Origin: Croceimicrobium sp965228705
GTDB lineage: Bacteria > Bacteroidota > Bacteroidia > Flavobacteriales > Schleiferiaceae
DNA length: 64,000 nt
Assembly (NCBI RefSeq): GCF_965228705.1
Contig: NZ_OZ245832.1
Coordinates: 2,170,001-2,234,000 of the forward strand
Direction: 5' to 3'
Below, piece by piece: positions 17,211-24,045 of this stretch (within the stretch, counting starts at the first letter, position 1; every line of letters begins with the position of its first letter). The position numbers and the translations under genes are program-made. Under the pieces are notes generated by a model. It did no database searches. It saw only the letters and a program-made list of their open reading frames with translations, and had not been told where the DNA came from.

Positions 17211-18581
17211 TTATTCCCAATCCCAGCAAGCTAACCACATTACCGGACGATTCGACTCGATGCTTTGGGTTTGGAAGACTACATCAGGTCCACCTAAATC
17301 ATGGCCGAGTAGGTAGAGCTTGCCCTTGCGCCAAAATAAAGCGGTGGCATAGTCCGTACCTTCTGCCCCACCCACTAAAGCTCGTTTGAGCTCTCCGCGC
17401 TTGCTTTCTTCGATCACAAAAAAATCTGTGCTCCCTTTAACCTGATAACTTATTTCAGTTGCGCCTTTCCGACTACTAAAAGTGCCACCATAGCCATGCC
17501 CATAGAGCAATAGATTTTTTTGGTCTTTCCATTCCATCCCAAATGGATAGCTGGAGCGACCTGCACTGCGATGGTACCAGGCTAAATCTCCATCCCTTTG
17601 AAGTTTACCTACTGCAAGTCGCGAAAATATACTCCCCGCAAAATAGATCCGATGCCACCAATCGACCCGCAATTCATTGACAACCGTTTGCCCATGTTGA
17701 TCTGCAGTATCGGTAATGGCTCCGTTTAACCACTTGAGTTCACCCTCTTCATTCCATTTTGCAACAAAAGCTTTATGGGTTTCATGGCGAAGATTATATT
17801 CCTTTTCTTCAATCTTCAAATGTTCGGCATAAGACCCTCCGGCATAAATATGCCCCCAACCATCCAATGCAATCGTTATTAAATTAGAGCGTCCTGCTGA
17901 ATCTCCCGCTCGTAACCATTTCTGCTGAAAATTCGCATCGTACTTCATCAGCAACCAATTACGAATAATTTCATTTTGCTCGCGGTACATATAATTGCCG
18001 GCCAACACCACTTCCCCTTCTTCTGTCAAAGCCATAGCCGAAGCATTGCTATGGGGCAGCTTTCCATAAAAAGTAGCCTGTTGAAAAACCCCATTCGAGT
18101 CTAGCTTAGCCAGGTACAAACCGCGATATAATTTTGGGTCGATCTTAATGCTATCTAATTGCCCATTAGTCGACATAAATACCAAATCAGAACTCCAAAC
18201 CTCCCCACAGATATAAACCGAAGATTCGGCATCCACCTTTAAATCATGGAGTCGAGCCTGGCCGGACACCCGCACAGTCCACAATAAATCACCCTTCTCA
18301 CTGAACTTCTGAACGAATGGAAAATTTGCGAAAGTTTCTCGAAAGGGACGACGCGGCATTTCGTAGACCGTATCCAAGCAATCTAAAGTTGTTTGAAAAG
18401 TCCCGCCAGTATAGATATTACCCTTTTCATCCACATCTAAGCTGGTACTTAAAAAACCATAAGAACGATTGTACTTAAACCAAAGGGGATCCTGGCGAAG
18501 ATTAGGGCTTTCAGGAGCCAGGTCTTGGGCAGAGAGTCCAAAAGCATAAAGCCCGATGAAGAATAAGAAGGGTATTTTCAT
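17211..18581 (-). CDS. Exported SBBP/propeller-type protein of unknown function
   Basis: The ATG at 18581 gives 456 residues with a clean signal peptide (MKIPFLFFIGLYAFGLSAQ); the TTG 33 nt further upstream is not needed. The mature protein contains repeated strands of the type GNIYTGGTFQ, SVYICGEV, GHIYAGGSYAEHL and RIYFAGSIF, spaced about 50-70 residues apart, that is, a propeller or SBBP-like repeat. Such Bacteroidota proteins are often surface or secreted, but no T9SS C-terminal sorting domain is seen; it ends WLACWDWE. The function is unknown. It is transcribed away from the S41 lipoprotein gene from a short divergent intergenic region. Confidence 0.75.
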   Translation of the reverse strand: MKIPFLFFIGLYAFGLSAQDLAPESPNLRQDPLWFKYNRSYGFLSTSLDVDEKGNIYTGGTFQTTLDCLDTVYEMPRRPFRETFANFPFVQKFSEKGDLLWTVRVSGQARLHDLKVDAESSVYICGEVWSSDLVFMSTNGQLDSIKIDPKLYRGLYLAKLDSNGVFQQATFYGKLPHSNASAMALTEEGEVVLAGNYMYREQNEIIRNWLLMKYDANFQQKWLRAGDSAGRSNLITIALDGWGHIYAGGSYAEHLKIEEKEYNLRHETHKAFVAKWNEEGELKWLNGAITDTADQHGQTVVNELRVDWWHRIYFAGSIFSRLAVGKLQRDGDLAWYHRSAGRSSYPFGMEWKDQKNLLLYGHGYGGTFSSRKGATEISYQVKGSTDFFVIEESKRGELKRALVGGAEGTDYATALFWRKGKLYLLGHDLGGPDVVFQTQSIESNRPVMWLACWDWE

Positions 18582-18654
18582 GTGATTAAATGTAGCAAAT
18601 CGACTCAGGCTCAAAGGTCTTTAAGACTAATTTAATACCAGGCCCCTTTGAATT

Positions 18655-20205
18655 ATGTATTTTCCACAAGTGAAAAATCTAAGCTTCCTTTTACTAAGCC
18701 TAAGTCTATGGTCCTGCCAAAACGACTTAGCTCCAGAAGAAATGGAATGCACCGATCGGAGCTTTCCTCCTGACAGCAGTATTGAGCGATACCAAGCAAA
18801 TCAGGGAGCCCTCCTCGACTTAGATTTTGATAAGAAAATTGCCCCAGAATATTTACAAAGCGATTATCAGATTTTAAGCTTAATGCTGAAAGAGGCTAAT
18901 CCAAATTTGTATCGCTATCGCAGCCAGTCTGCCATGGACAGCTTTTTTGATGCTCAAATTTGCGCCTTGTCGGATTCCGCATATTATTTGGAATTTATCC
19001 GCAGTCTTGCCAAAACCTTCAATTTTATGGCCTGCGGACACAGTGGCTGGTCGCATCGAAACAGCTATTTCCCCTATCGAGATAGCAGCCTAAAGCTCTT
19101 ACCCTTAGATTTAAAAATAGAAGGAAATCAATACTTCATTCAGGAGAATTTCTCGGAAAATCCCATTCTGGCAAAGGGCATGGAGATTATCAAAATCAAT
19201 GGCCGCAGTCCTAGTGAAATTAACCATTTGCTTAGCCAGCACATGTATAAGGATGGACAATCTGCCCCGGAAGCGCGACAAGAAATTGAAAAGTACTTTC
19301 GGAACGCCTATTCCAATTTCATTGAAAACCCGGAGCACTTTGAAATCCAAGTTCGTCATCCCAAGGGCTTGCAGGAACTGTATCTTAATGCCCTTGCTAA
19401 AGGAGAGATTGATTCCATTCAAAAAGCCCGAGAACCCATAAGTTCCAAGCCTTCCAAATTTTTGGAATTCCAAAGTTGGCCCTCTAAAAATATGGCTTAT
19501 TATCGCATTGGTTGGTTTAGAAATGAAGGTATTGAAGCGATGGGGCAAAACTTTAATCACTTTACCGACTCCATATTTGCAGCCATCGCGATGGAAGGCC
19601 TGGACACTTTAATCATCGATCTCCGCGGGAATACCGGCGGCTGGACTGCCAATGGCAAAAAACTCCTATCCTATCTGCTAAATGAACCTCACAGCTATAT
19701 TGATGATGTGCGATTCAAAAAACTGGGGAATTTTAGTTTTCAGGAATTAATCCTATCGGATCAGGGCCTAAATGATACCATGCAATTTACGCTGGGCTCA
19801 GACAGCCTTTGGACCTGGACCAATTACCCTTCCCTCGAAGTTCAGCCTGCAGAGAGCAATAGCTTTCAAGGTCAGGTGATTATCCTGATCGATGAATGGA
19901 CCCGCTCAGCTGCGGGCATCTTCTCCTCTTTAGCGAGGGAATACAGCAATGCCCTTTTTATCGGTCCCGAAAATGCTTGTGCCCGAGGAGGCCAGGGAGG
20001 CATGGTGATGGTCGCCCAATTACCCTGGACCGGAGTAACAGTTCACTTCAGCACGGCCAAATACAACCTGAGCATTGATCCCCAAAAAGTCGCAAGAGGC
20101 ATAAATTCAGACTACGCAAACCTGGAACAATGGACAAGGCTTCATCCCCAATCTTCACTAGCCGAGATCTGGAAAGCGGAAGTAGGAGACTCGATGATCC
20201 ATTAG
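18655..20205 (+). CDS. S41 family peptidase lipoprotein
   Basis: The 516-residue product carries a lipoprotein signal with lipobox LSLWSC (Cys21). The C-terminal half is an S41 peptidase domain: LIIDLRGNTGGWTANGKKL precedes the nucleophile segment IILIDEWTRSAAGIFSSLA, in which Ser418 is the likely nucleophile. Family members (tail-specific proteases and relatives) process proteins in the periplasm. A PDZ-like segment may lie in the central part (about residues 140-200), but this is weak. It is divergent from the propeller protein and followed by two small envelope genes. The substrate is unknown. Confidence 0.82.
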   Translation: MYFPQVKNLSFLLLSLSLWSCQNDLAPEEMECTDRSFPPDSSIERYQANQGALLDLDFDKKIAPEYLQSDYQILSLMLKEANPNLYRYRSQSAMDSFFDAQICALSDSAYYLEFIRSLAKTFNFMACGHSGWSHRNSYFPYRDSSLKLLPLDLKIEGNQYFIQENFSENPILAKGMEIIKINGRSPSEINHLLSQHMYKDGQSAPEARQEIEKYFRNAYSNFIENPEHFEIQVRHPKGLQELYLNALAKGEIDSIQKAREPISSKPSKFLEFQSWPSKNMAYYRIGWFRNEGIEAMGQNFNHFTDSIFAAIAMEGLDTLIIDLRGNTGGWTANGKKLLSYLLNEPHSYIDDVRFKKLGNFSFQELILSDQGLNDTMQFTLGSDSLWTWTNYPSLEVQPAESNSFQGQVIILIDEWTRSAAGIFSSLAREYSNALFIGPENACARGGQGGMVMVAQLPWTGVTVHFSTAKYNLSIDPQKVARGINSDYANLEQWTRLHPQSSLAEIWKAEVGDSMIH

Positions 20206-20260
20206 CTGGAAATTCAATACTCGACTAAGTTCTAAACCCGCGGTCAAAGCGCTAATTAAG

Positions 20261-20286
20261 TTCCTTAAAAACCTACATTTAAGGAA
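20261..20286. promoter_or_regulatory. 9-bp inverted repeat just upstream of the small membrane protein gene
   Basis: Arms TTCCTTAAA and TTTAAGGAA are separated by 8 nt; the ATG at 20298 lies 11 nt downstream. The place is suited to an operator or an RNA hairpin affecting translation. Confidence 0.4.
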
Positions 20287-20297
20287 ATGACCGACCC

Positions 20298-20678
20298 ATG
20301 TTTAAAGACAAAATTTTGCCCGTACTACTGGCTGGTATCTGGATCAATCTCAGTGAGTTTTTTCGCAATGAATTCCTCTTAAAATCCGAATGGCAGGCCC
20401 ATTATCAAAGTTTGGGCCTGGAATTCCCTGCCGAGCCTATCAATGGAGCAATATGGGGCATTTGGGGCTTTCTCTTCGCCCTTGCGATATCGGCGCTTAG
20501 CCGAAAATTCAGCTTCAGGGAATGCCTGCTTTGGGCCTGGCTCATGGGCTTTGCATTGATGTGGCTGGTTACCGGAAATATGTTGGTATTACCACTGGGA
20601 ATTTTGATTTATGCTATTCCTCTGAGCTTAGTGGAAGTGGCAGTAGCAATTTGGATTTTTAAAACTTTGCAGAAATAG
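20298..20678 (+). CDS. Small integral membrane protein (4 TM), unknown function
   Basis: The 126-residue protein has about four hydrophobic helices: near residues 6-20, 50-67, 74-93 and 95-122. A charged segment of about 25 residues (FFRNEFLLKSEWQAH) lies between the first two. No family was recognised. A 26-nt inverted repeat immediately precedes the start, so its expression may be regulated separately from the S41 gene, which ends 92 nt upstream. The reading frame and hydrophobic periodicity make a real gene likely, though a specific role cannot be proposed. Confidence 0.65.
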   Translation: MFKDKILPVLLAGIWINLSEFFRNEFLLKSEWQAHYQSLGLEFPAEPINGAIWGIWGFLFALAISALSRKFSFRECLLWAWLMGFALMWLVTGNMLVLPLGILIYAIPLSLVEVAVAIWIFKTLQK

Positions 20679-20708
20679 CGATTTAACCGCTATCTAAAGT
20701 CAATAGAT

Positions 20709-21152
20709 ATGTATTCTCAAAAAATACTTAGCCTACTCTTCATTTTGAGTGCTTGTTCCAATTTGCAACCTCAGCAAGGAAACTGTCAACAATTTGAATT
20801 GCAGGGTAAAATCTCCTCAAAGGAACTAAACCTGGCCTTATCCGGAGAATTGGAAATATGGCAAAACCGAAGCTTACTCAAGGAAAGCCAAGTAGATCCA
20901 TCTGGAGAATATCGTTTGCTGCTTGAAAATGTAGATCGAAAGCAGCCCCTGGAATTGCGATTTAAACCGGTTAATGCGATTGCCGCAAATCCTGCGGATT
21001 ACAGTTCAGGTGCTGACTTTTACTCAAGCGATGGATTTGGGGAGTACTGCGATTATGAGGAACACTTTTGGCTACAAGTGGAATCCTGTTCCATGCAATT
21101 TGATTTGGAACTAGACTCCTGCACTATATACAGTATGGAAAGTGATCATTAA
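20709..21152 (+). CDS. Hypothetical lipoprotein
   Basis: The 147-residue protein begins with a lipoprotein signal whose lipobox is FILSAC (Cys16), so lipid attachment and export are expected. The mature part has short beta strands (SGELEIWQNRSLLKESQVD, then PSGEYRLLLENVDRKQPLEL) reminiscent of small carboxypeptidase-regulatory-like beta sandwiches, and several Cys and acidic residues near its end. No family was assigned. It is 30 nt after the small membrane protein gene and followed by a strong terminator, so the two are likely a short transcript. Confidence 0.65.
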   Translation: MYSQKILSLLFILSACSNLQPQQGNCQQFELQGKISSKELNLALSGELEIWQNRSLLKESQVDPSGEYRLLLENVDRKQPLELRFKPVNAIAANPADYSSGADFYSSDGFGEYCDYEEHFWLQVESCSMQFDLELDSCTIYSMESDH

Positions 21153-21176
21153 GAGCGAAATGTATTTCTAAATTTA

Positions 21177-21203
21177 AGCCCCGGAAAACCGGGGCTTTTT
21201 TTT
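21177..21203 (+). terminator. Intrinsic terminator after the hypothetical lipoprotein gene
   Basis: Arms AGCCCCGG and CCGGGGCT (8 bp, AAAA loop) are followed by seven or more T. It begins 24 nt after the stop. Confidence 0.9.
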
Positions 21204-21349
21204 ATTCTGGCTTTAGTAAAAATCAAGATAGTTAGTCTGAAAAACCCGTACCACTGCAACCTAAAAACTATCCCCAAAAAGAGCAAGGCGAGAAGATTTG
21301 GCTAGACATCTAAAAGCAGAATTAGCTCACTCCAAGTCTATCTCGCCAC

Positions 21350-21985
21350 CTACTTGGCATAACTATTATTCTTAAGCCTGCCCTCCAATTCCACTACCTG
21401 CTTCTGGATATCCCCCAATAATCCCCTCTCGATAGAAACGATATCGTATTTACAAAGCCTACCTAAGAGCTCGAGCACATCGCCGGTTTTAGATTCCGAA
21501 TCCAAGGCCAATAGCTGATCGACGGTAGATTTGGTGAATTCTGTATACACATCATGAAACTCGTATATACTGGATATCAACTGAATGGTGGAGATATTCA
21601 ATTCCTGAAAGACCCCACTAATCTTGGCACTTTCATAAATGGTTTCAGATAAGCGCACCGTACCCACTCCATTCCAGGATGGCAGTTTATTATGATTGAT
21701 TTTGGGATTACCATAATAGGGCAATCTAAAGTCTTGCTCCCCCAAACCTTGCAAGGCGCTGTCTAGTTCCAGGGCTAATTGCTCATGATAGGCAATTGCC
21801 GATTCCAAGATTCTTGCATTGGCCTTCATCTCGGCAATAATTTGCTCCAAAGCATTGCGAGTATTGGCATCAACCTTCTCCTGATTACTCTTCTCACTAA
21901 GGTAAAAACCCAGGAAAACCCCGAAGGCTACAATCAGTAATTCCAGAATGTATTTGAGGATAGATTTCAGATAGCGCTTGAACAT
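21350..21985 (-). CDS. Membrane-anchored coiled-coil-like protein (unknown)
   Basis: The 211-residue product has one hydrophobic segment near residues 10-29 (ILKYILELLIVAFGVFLGFY) followed by a long charged helical region (SEKSNQEKVDANTRNALEQI and onward), so it looks like a single-pass protein with a soluble domain. The architecture is like DUF6090-type Bacteroidota proteins, but the sequence match is not strong enough to assign. It is oriented away from the dcw cluster, 360 nt from mraZ, and convergent with the lipoprotein gene. The reading frame is intact; the function is unknown. Confidence 0.6.
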   Translation of the reverse strand: MFKRYLKSILKYILELLIVAFGVFLGFYLSEKSNQEKVDANTRNALEQIIAEMKANARILESAIAYHEQLALELDSALQGLGEQDFRLPYYGNPKINHNKLPSWNGVGTVRLSETIYESAKISGVFQELNISTIQLISSIYEFHDVYTEFTKSTVDQLLALDSESKTGDVLELLGRLCKYDIVSIERGLLGDIQKQVVELEGRLKNNSYAK

Positions 21986-22167
21986 GCCTTAGGAGTAATG
22001 TTTAGTGGTCATCAATTTAAGACTATCTCTTACATCTAAAACAGAAAGGCCTGGATAATGCCTTGATTTTTAAAGCCCTTTAACCCATCGCCCGCCACAA
22101 TAGCAAATGACCATTCGCATATACCCGCTCTTTGCTTTACTAACAAAAATTAGACACCCAAAACTCA

Positions 22168-22182
22168 CCCCACTTTCCCCCA
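22168..22182 (-). promoter_or_regulatory. Inverse-orientation TGGGG repeat pair (MraZ-box-like)
   Basis: Two CCCCA units (22168-22172 and 22178-22182) are separated by 5 nt, i.e. TGGGG-N5-TGGGG on the minus strand, the same spacing as the forward array near mraZ. They lie about 97 nt upstream of that array. Confidence 0.4.
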
Positions 22183-22266
22183 CCACCAAAAACAGAGCAT
22201 TAATCCTTATTTTACAGGCATTTAACACAATTCACCTAAAGTGTTTTTCGTTTCAAGTGGGGAAAC

Positions 22267-22275
22267 TTATCCACA
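22267..22275 (+). promoter_or_regulatory. Consensus DnaA box TTATCCACA in the mraZ upstream region
   Basis: The nine bases match the high-affinity consensus exactly. It lies between a TGGGG unit at 22258 and the three-repeat MraZ-box, about 38 nt before the -7 element. One perfect 9-mer can occur by chance in a window this large. Confidence 0.4.
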
Positions 22276-22278
22276 TAT

Positions 22279-22303
22279 TGGCACTTAGTGGGAAATTGTG
22301 GGG
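22279..22303 (+). promoter_or_regulatory. MraZ-binding box (three TGGNN repeats, 10-nt period)
   Basis: TGGCA (22279), TGGGA (22289) and TGGGG (22299) are spaced exactly 10 nt apart (5-nt gaps); an extra TGGGG lies at 22258. TGGGN repeats with 5-nt gaps are the known MraZ target in Enterobacteria, so autoregulation of the dcw promoter is expected. The array sits just upstream of the -7 element. Confidence 0.7.
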
Positions 22304-22312
22304 CAAAGTTTC

Positions 22313-22320
22313 TATTTTTG
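22313..22320 (+). promoter_or_regulatory. Bacteroidota -7 element TATTTTTG of the dcw operon
   Basis: An exact TAnnTTTG match lies 25 nt before the mraZ ATG and overlaps no coding sequence. The repeats directly upstream would block RNA polymerase if bound. Confidence 0.6.
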
Positions 22321-22345
22321 AATCAAGAAGTGGAGAAAAGCTAAA

Positions 22346-22819
22346 ATGCTGAATCTGATAGGAGTACATGAGTGTAAAATGGATGCGAAAGGTCGCGTGG
22401 GAATCCCCAGTGGCCTTAAGAAGCAGCTTTTACCCCTACTCGATCAGGGCTTTGTTTTAAAGCGCAGCGTTTTTCAGCCCTGCCTCGAGCTCTACCCCAT
22501 GCAAGAATGGGAAGGCACCATGGCTAAGGTGAATCGCCTGAACCGCTTCGTGAAAAAGAATAATGATTTCATCCGCCGCTTTACCGCCGGTGTTAAGCTG
22601 GTTGAAGTGGATGGCAGCGGCCGTATTAATGTTCCCAATGACCTCATCGCCTTCAGTAATCTGAAAAGCGATATCGTGCTTTCCGCCTCGGTGGGCACTA
22701 TCGAAATTTGGGATAAGGCCGCCTACGAAGCCACTATCAATGATCCTGAGATCGACTTTGGTCAATTGGCTGAAGACGTAATGGGCGGCCTTAATGAGGA
22801 GGCAGATGGATTATCATAA
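22346..22819 (+). CDS. mraZ: Transcriptional regulator MraZ
   Basis: The 157-residue protein has the two SpoVT/AbrB-like swapped-hairpin units typical of MraZ, around residues 12-28 (MDAKGRVGIPSGLKKQL) and 92-110 (VDGSGRINVPNDLI). MraZ forms ring-shaped oligomers and represses its own operon, which starts with this gene, by binding TGGGN repeats. Such repeats are present just upstream. It overlaps rsmH at its 3' end by 14 nt, in the standard dcw order. All expected parts are present; regulation by direct repression is known from other bacteria and inferred here. Confidence 0.95.
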   Translation: MLNLIGVHECKMDAKGRVGIPSGLKKQLLPLLDQGFVLKRSVFQPCLELYPMQEWEGTMAKVNRLNRFVKKNNDFIRRFTAGVKLVEVDGSGRINVPNDLIAFSNLKSDIVLSASVGTIEIWDKAAYEATINDPEIDFGQLAEDVMGGLNEEADGLS

Positions 22820-23708
22820 ACCCGTTCTTTTACATGAGAGTGTTGATCTGATGTCGATCCGCGAGGATGGCGTCTATGCCGACCTCACTTTTGGCGGCGG
22901 TGGACACAGCCAGGAAATTTTGAATCGCCTTGGTCCTAATGGCAAATTATTCGCCTTCGACCAGGATCCCGATGCCAAAAACAATGTTCCCAATGATCCC
23001 CGCTTCACCCTAATCGAATCCAATTTTCGTCATCTCAAGAAAATGCTGCGCATGCATGGCGCCCGCAAGGTAGATGGCATTTTAGGGGACTTCGGCATTT
23101 CCTCCCACCAAATTGATGAAGGCAGCCGCGGCTTTAGCCTACGCTACGAAGCCCCTTTGGATATGCGCATGAATCCCGATCGGGCATTTAGCGCCAAAGA
23201 GGTCCTTAATCAATACGGAGAGAAGCAATTACGAGATCTCTTTTTCCGCTATGGCGAGATTCGATCGGCCGGTGCATTAAGCAGGGCCATTCTGCAAGCC
23301 CGCCCCCTCGAAACCACTTTCGACTTAGTGCGTGTTGCCGAAGGCTTTGCGCCTCGCAATAAAAGAGGACAGTTTTTAGCCCAGGTATTTCAAGCCATCC
23401 GCATTGAGGTAAACGAAGAGCTTTTGGTGATTGAAGAAATGCTCCAACAAGCCCCGGAAGTGTTGAGTCCCAGAGGTCGATTGGTATGCATCAGCTACCA
23501 TAGCCTTGAAGATCGCTTGGTGAAGAATTTCTTCCGCACCGGAAATTTTGAAGGTCAACCTGAAAAGGATTTTTACGGAAATCTGATTCGCCCTCTCGAA
23601 CCTGTAACCCGCAAACCCATCGCCCCCGAGGCGAACGAAATAAACGAAAACCCCAGAGCCCGCAGTGCTAAGCTGCGTGCCGCCGAACTACTCATTAAGA
23701 ATGACTGA
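22806..23708 (+). CDS. rsmH: 16S rRNA (cytosine-1402-N4)-methyltransferase
   Basis: RsmH (MraW) methylates C1402 N4 in the 16S decoding centre using SAM. The ATG at 22806 gives 300 residues starting MDYHKPVLLHESVDLM, the normal family N-terminus; an ATG at 22794 is in frame but gives an extra MRRQ. SAM-binding motif YADLTFGGGGHSQEIL, GILGDFGISSHQID, and the C-terminal CISYHSLEDRLVKNFF are all present. The 3' end overlaps ftsL by 8 nt. An AGGAGG lies directly upstream of the chosen start, closer than normal for a ribosome-binding site. Confidence 0.95.
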   Translation: MDYHKPVLLHESVDLMSIREDGVYADLTFGGGGHSQEILNRLGPNGKLFAFDQDPDAKNNVPNDPRFTLIESNFRHLKKMLRMHGARKVDGILGDFGISSHQIDEGSRGFSLRYEAPLDMRMNPDRAFSAKEVLNQYGEKQLRDLFFRYGEIRSAGALSRAILQARPLETTFDLVRVAEGFAPRNKRGQFLAQVFQAIRIEVNEELLVIEEMLQQAPEVLSPRGRLVCISYHSLEDRLVKNFFRTGNFEGQPEKDFYGNLIRPLEPVTRKPIAPEANEINENPRARSAKLRAAELLIKND

Positions 23709-24045
23709 GCCCAAGCAAAATACTGGCAATCGCCTGAGCACTTTGCTAACTGGCCGCTTCTTGGTAAACCCCAAGGTGCTGCAGCAGTGGCCCTTCATTC
23801 TATTCCTCTGTGTGCTGGCTCTAATCATGACCGCCAGCAGCCATAGTGCCGAGCGCAAGGTGCATCGCATTGCCCGACTGCGCACCGACATGAAAGAACT
23901 ACACTCCCAGTTTATCGATACCCGCTCCCGCCTGATGAGCGAGAGCATGGAAACCAAAGTACTGGCGCGCGTAGAAGAGGCTGGGCTCCCGCTGCGTAAA
24001 AGCGAGTTGCCGCCCCTAATTATCAAAAAGCAGGAGGACGAATAG
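23701..24045 (+). CDS. ftsL: FtsL-like cell division protein
   Basis: The 114-residue protein has the FtsL layout: a short cytoplasmic N-terminus, one membrane segment at about residues 36-54 (WPFILFLCVLALIMTASSH) and a periplasmic coiled-coil-prone tail (RIARLRTDMKELHSQFIDT). FtsL forms the FtsQLB complex that activates septal PG synthesis by FtsW/FtsI. In Bacteroidota it is often annotated as an S-adenosyl-methyltransferase-associated protein. The sequence is poorly conserved, and the identity rests on architecture and position between rsmH and ftsI. The start ATG overlaps the rsmH stop by 8 nt, so the upstream GTG is not used. Confidence 0.8.
   Translation: MTEPKQNTGNRLSTLLTGRFLVNPKVLQQWPFILFLCVLALIMTASSHSAERKVHRIARLRTDMKELHSQFIDTRSRLMSESMETKVLARVEEAGLPLRKSELPPLIIKKQEDE
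24032..24037 (+). promoter_or_regulatory. AGGAGG ribosome-binding site deciding the TTG start of ftsI
   Basis: A full AGGAGG lies 8 nt before the TTG at 24046. In a phylum where Shine-Dalgarno sites are weak, this supports the TTG start rather than any internal ATG. Confidence 0.5.

Larger units (their letters stand above)
21986..22345. other. 360-nt regulatory region ahead of the dcw cluster
   Basis: It contains TGGGN-type repeats in both orientations (22168-22182 minus, 22279-22303 plus), a DnaA-box consensus at 22267-22275 and a -7 element at 22313-22320. A TTG/ATG frame at 22107-22352 overlaps these and the mraZ start and is judged non-coding. Confidence 0.6.

Noticed and set aside
17211..18581. 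T9SS cargo protein
   Set aside because: No C-terminal sorting domain was seen in the last residues.
18655..18663. TTTTCCACA near the S41 gene start as a DnaA box
   Set aside because: Not the strict consensus and within the coding start; no cluster of boxes.
21288..21347. GGCGAGA/TCTCGCC inverted repeat between convergent genes
   Set aside because: Only 7-bp arms with about 46 nt between; no T-tract or conserved element, probably chance.
22107..22352. 81-codon frame overlapping the mraZ start
   Set aside because: It runs over the MraZ repeats, DnaA box and promoter, its composition is not protein-like, and it is out of frame with mraZ.
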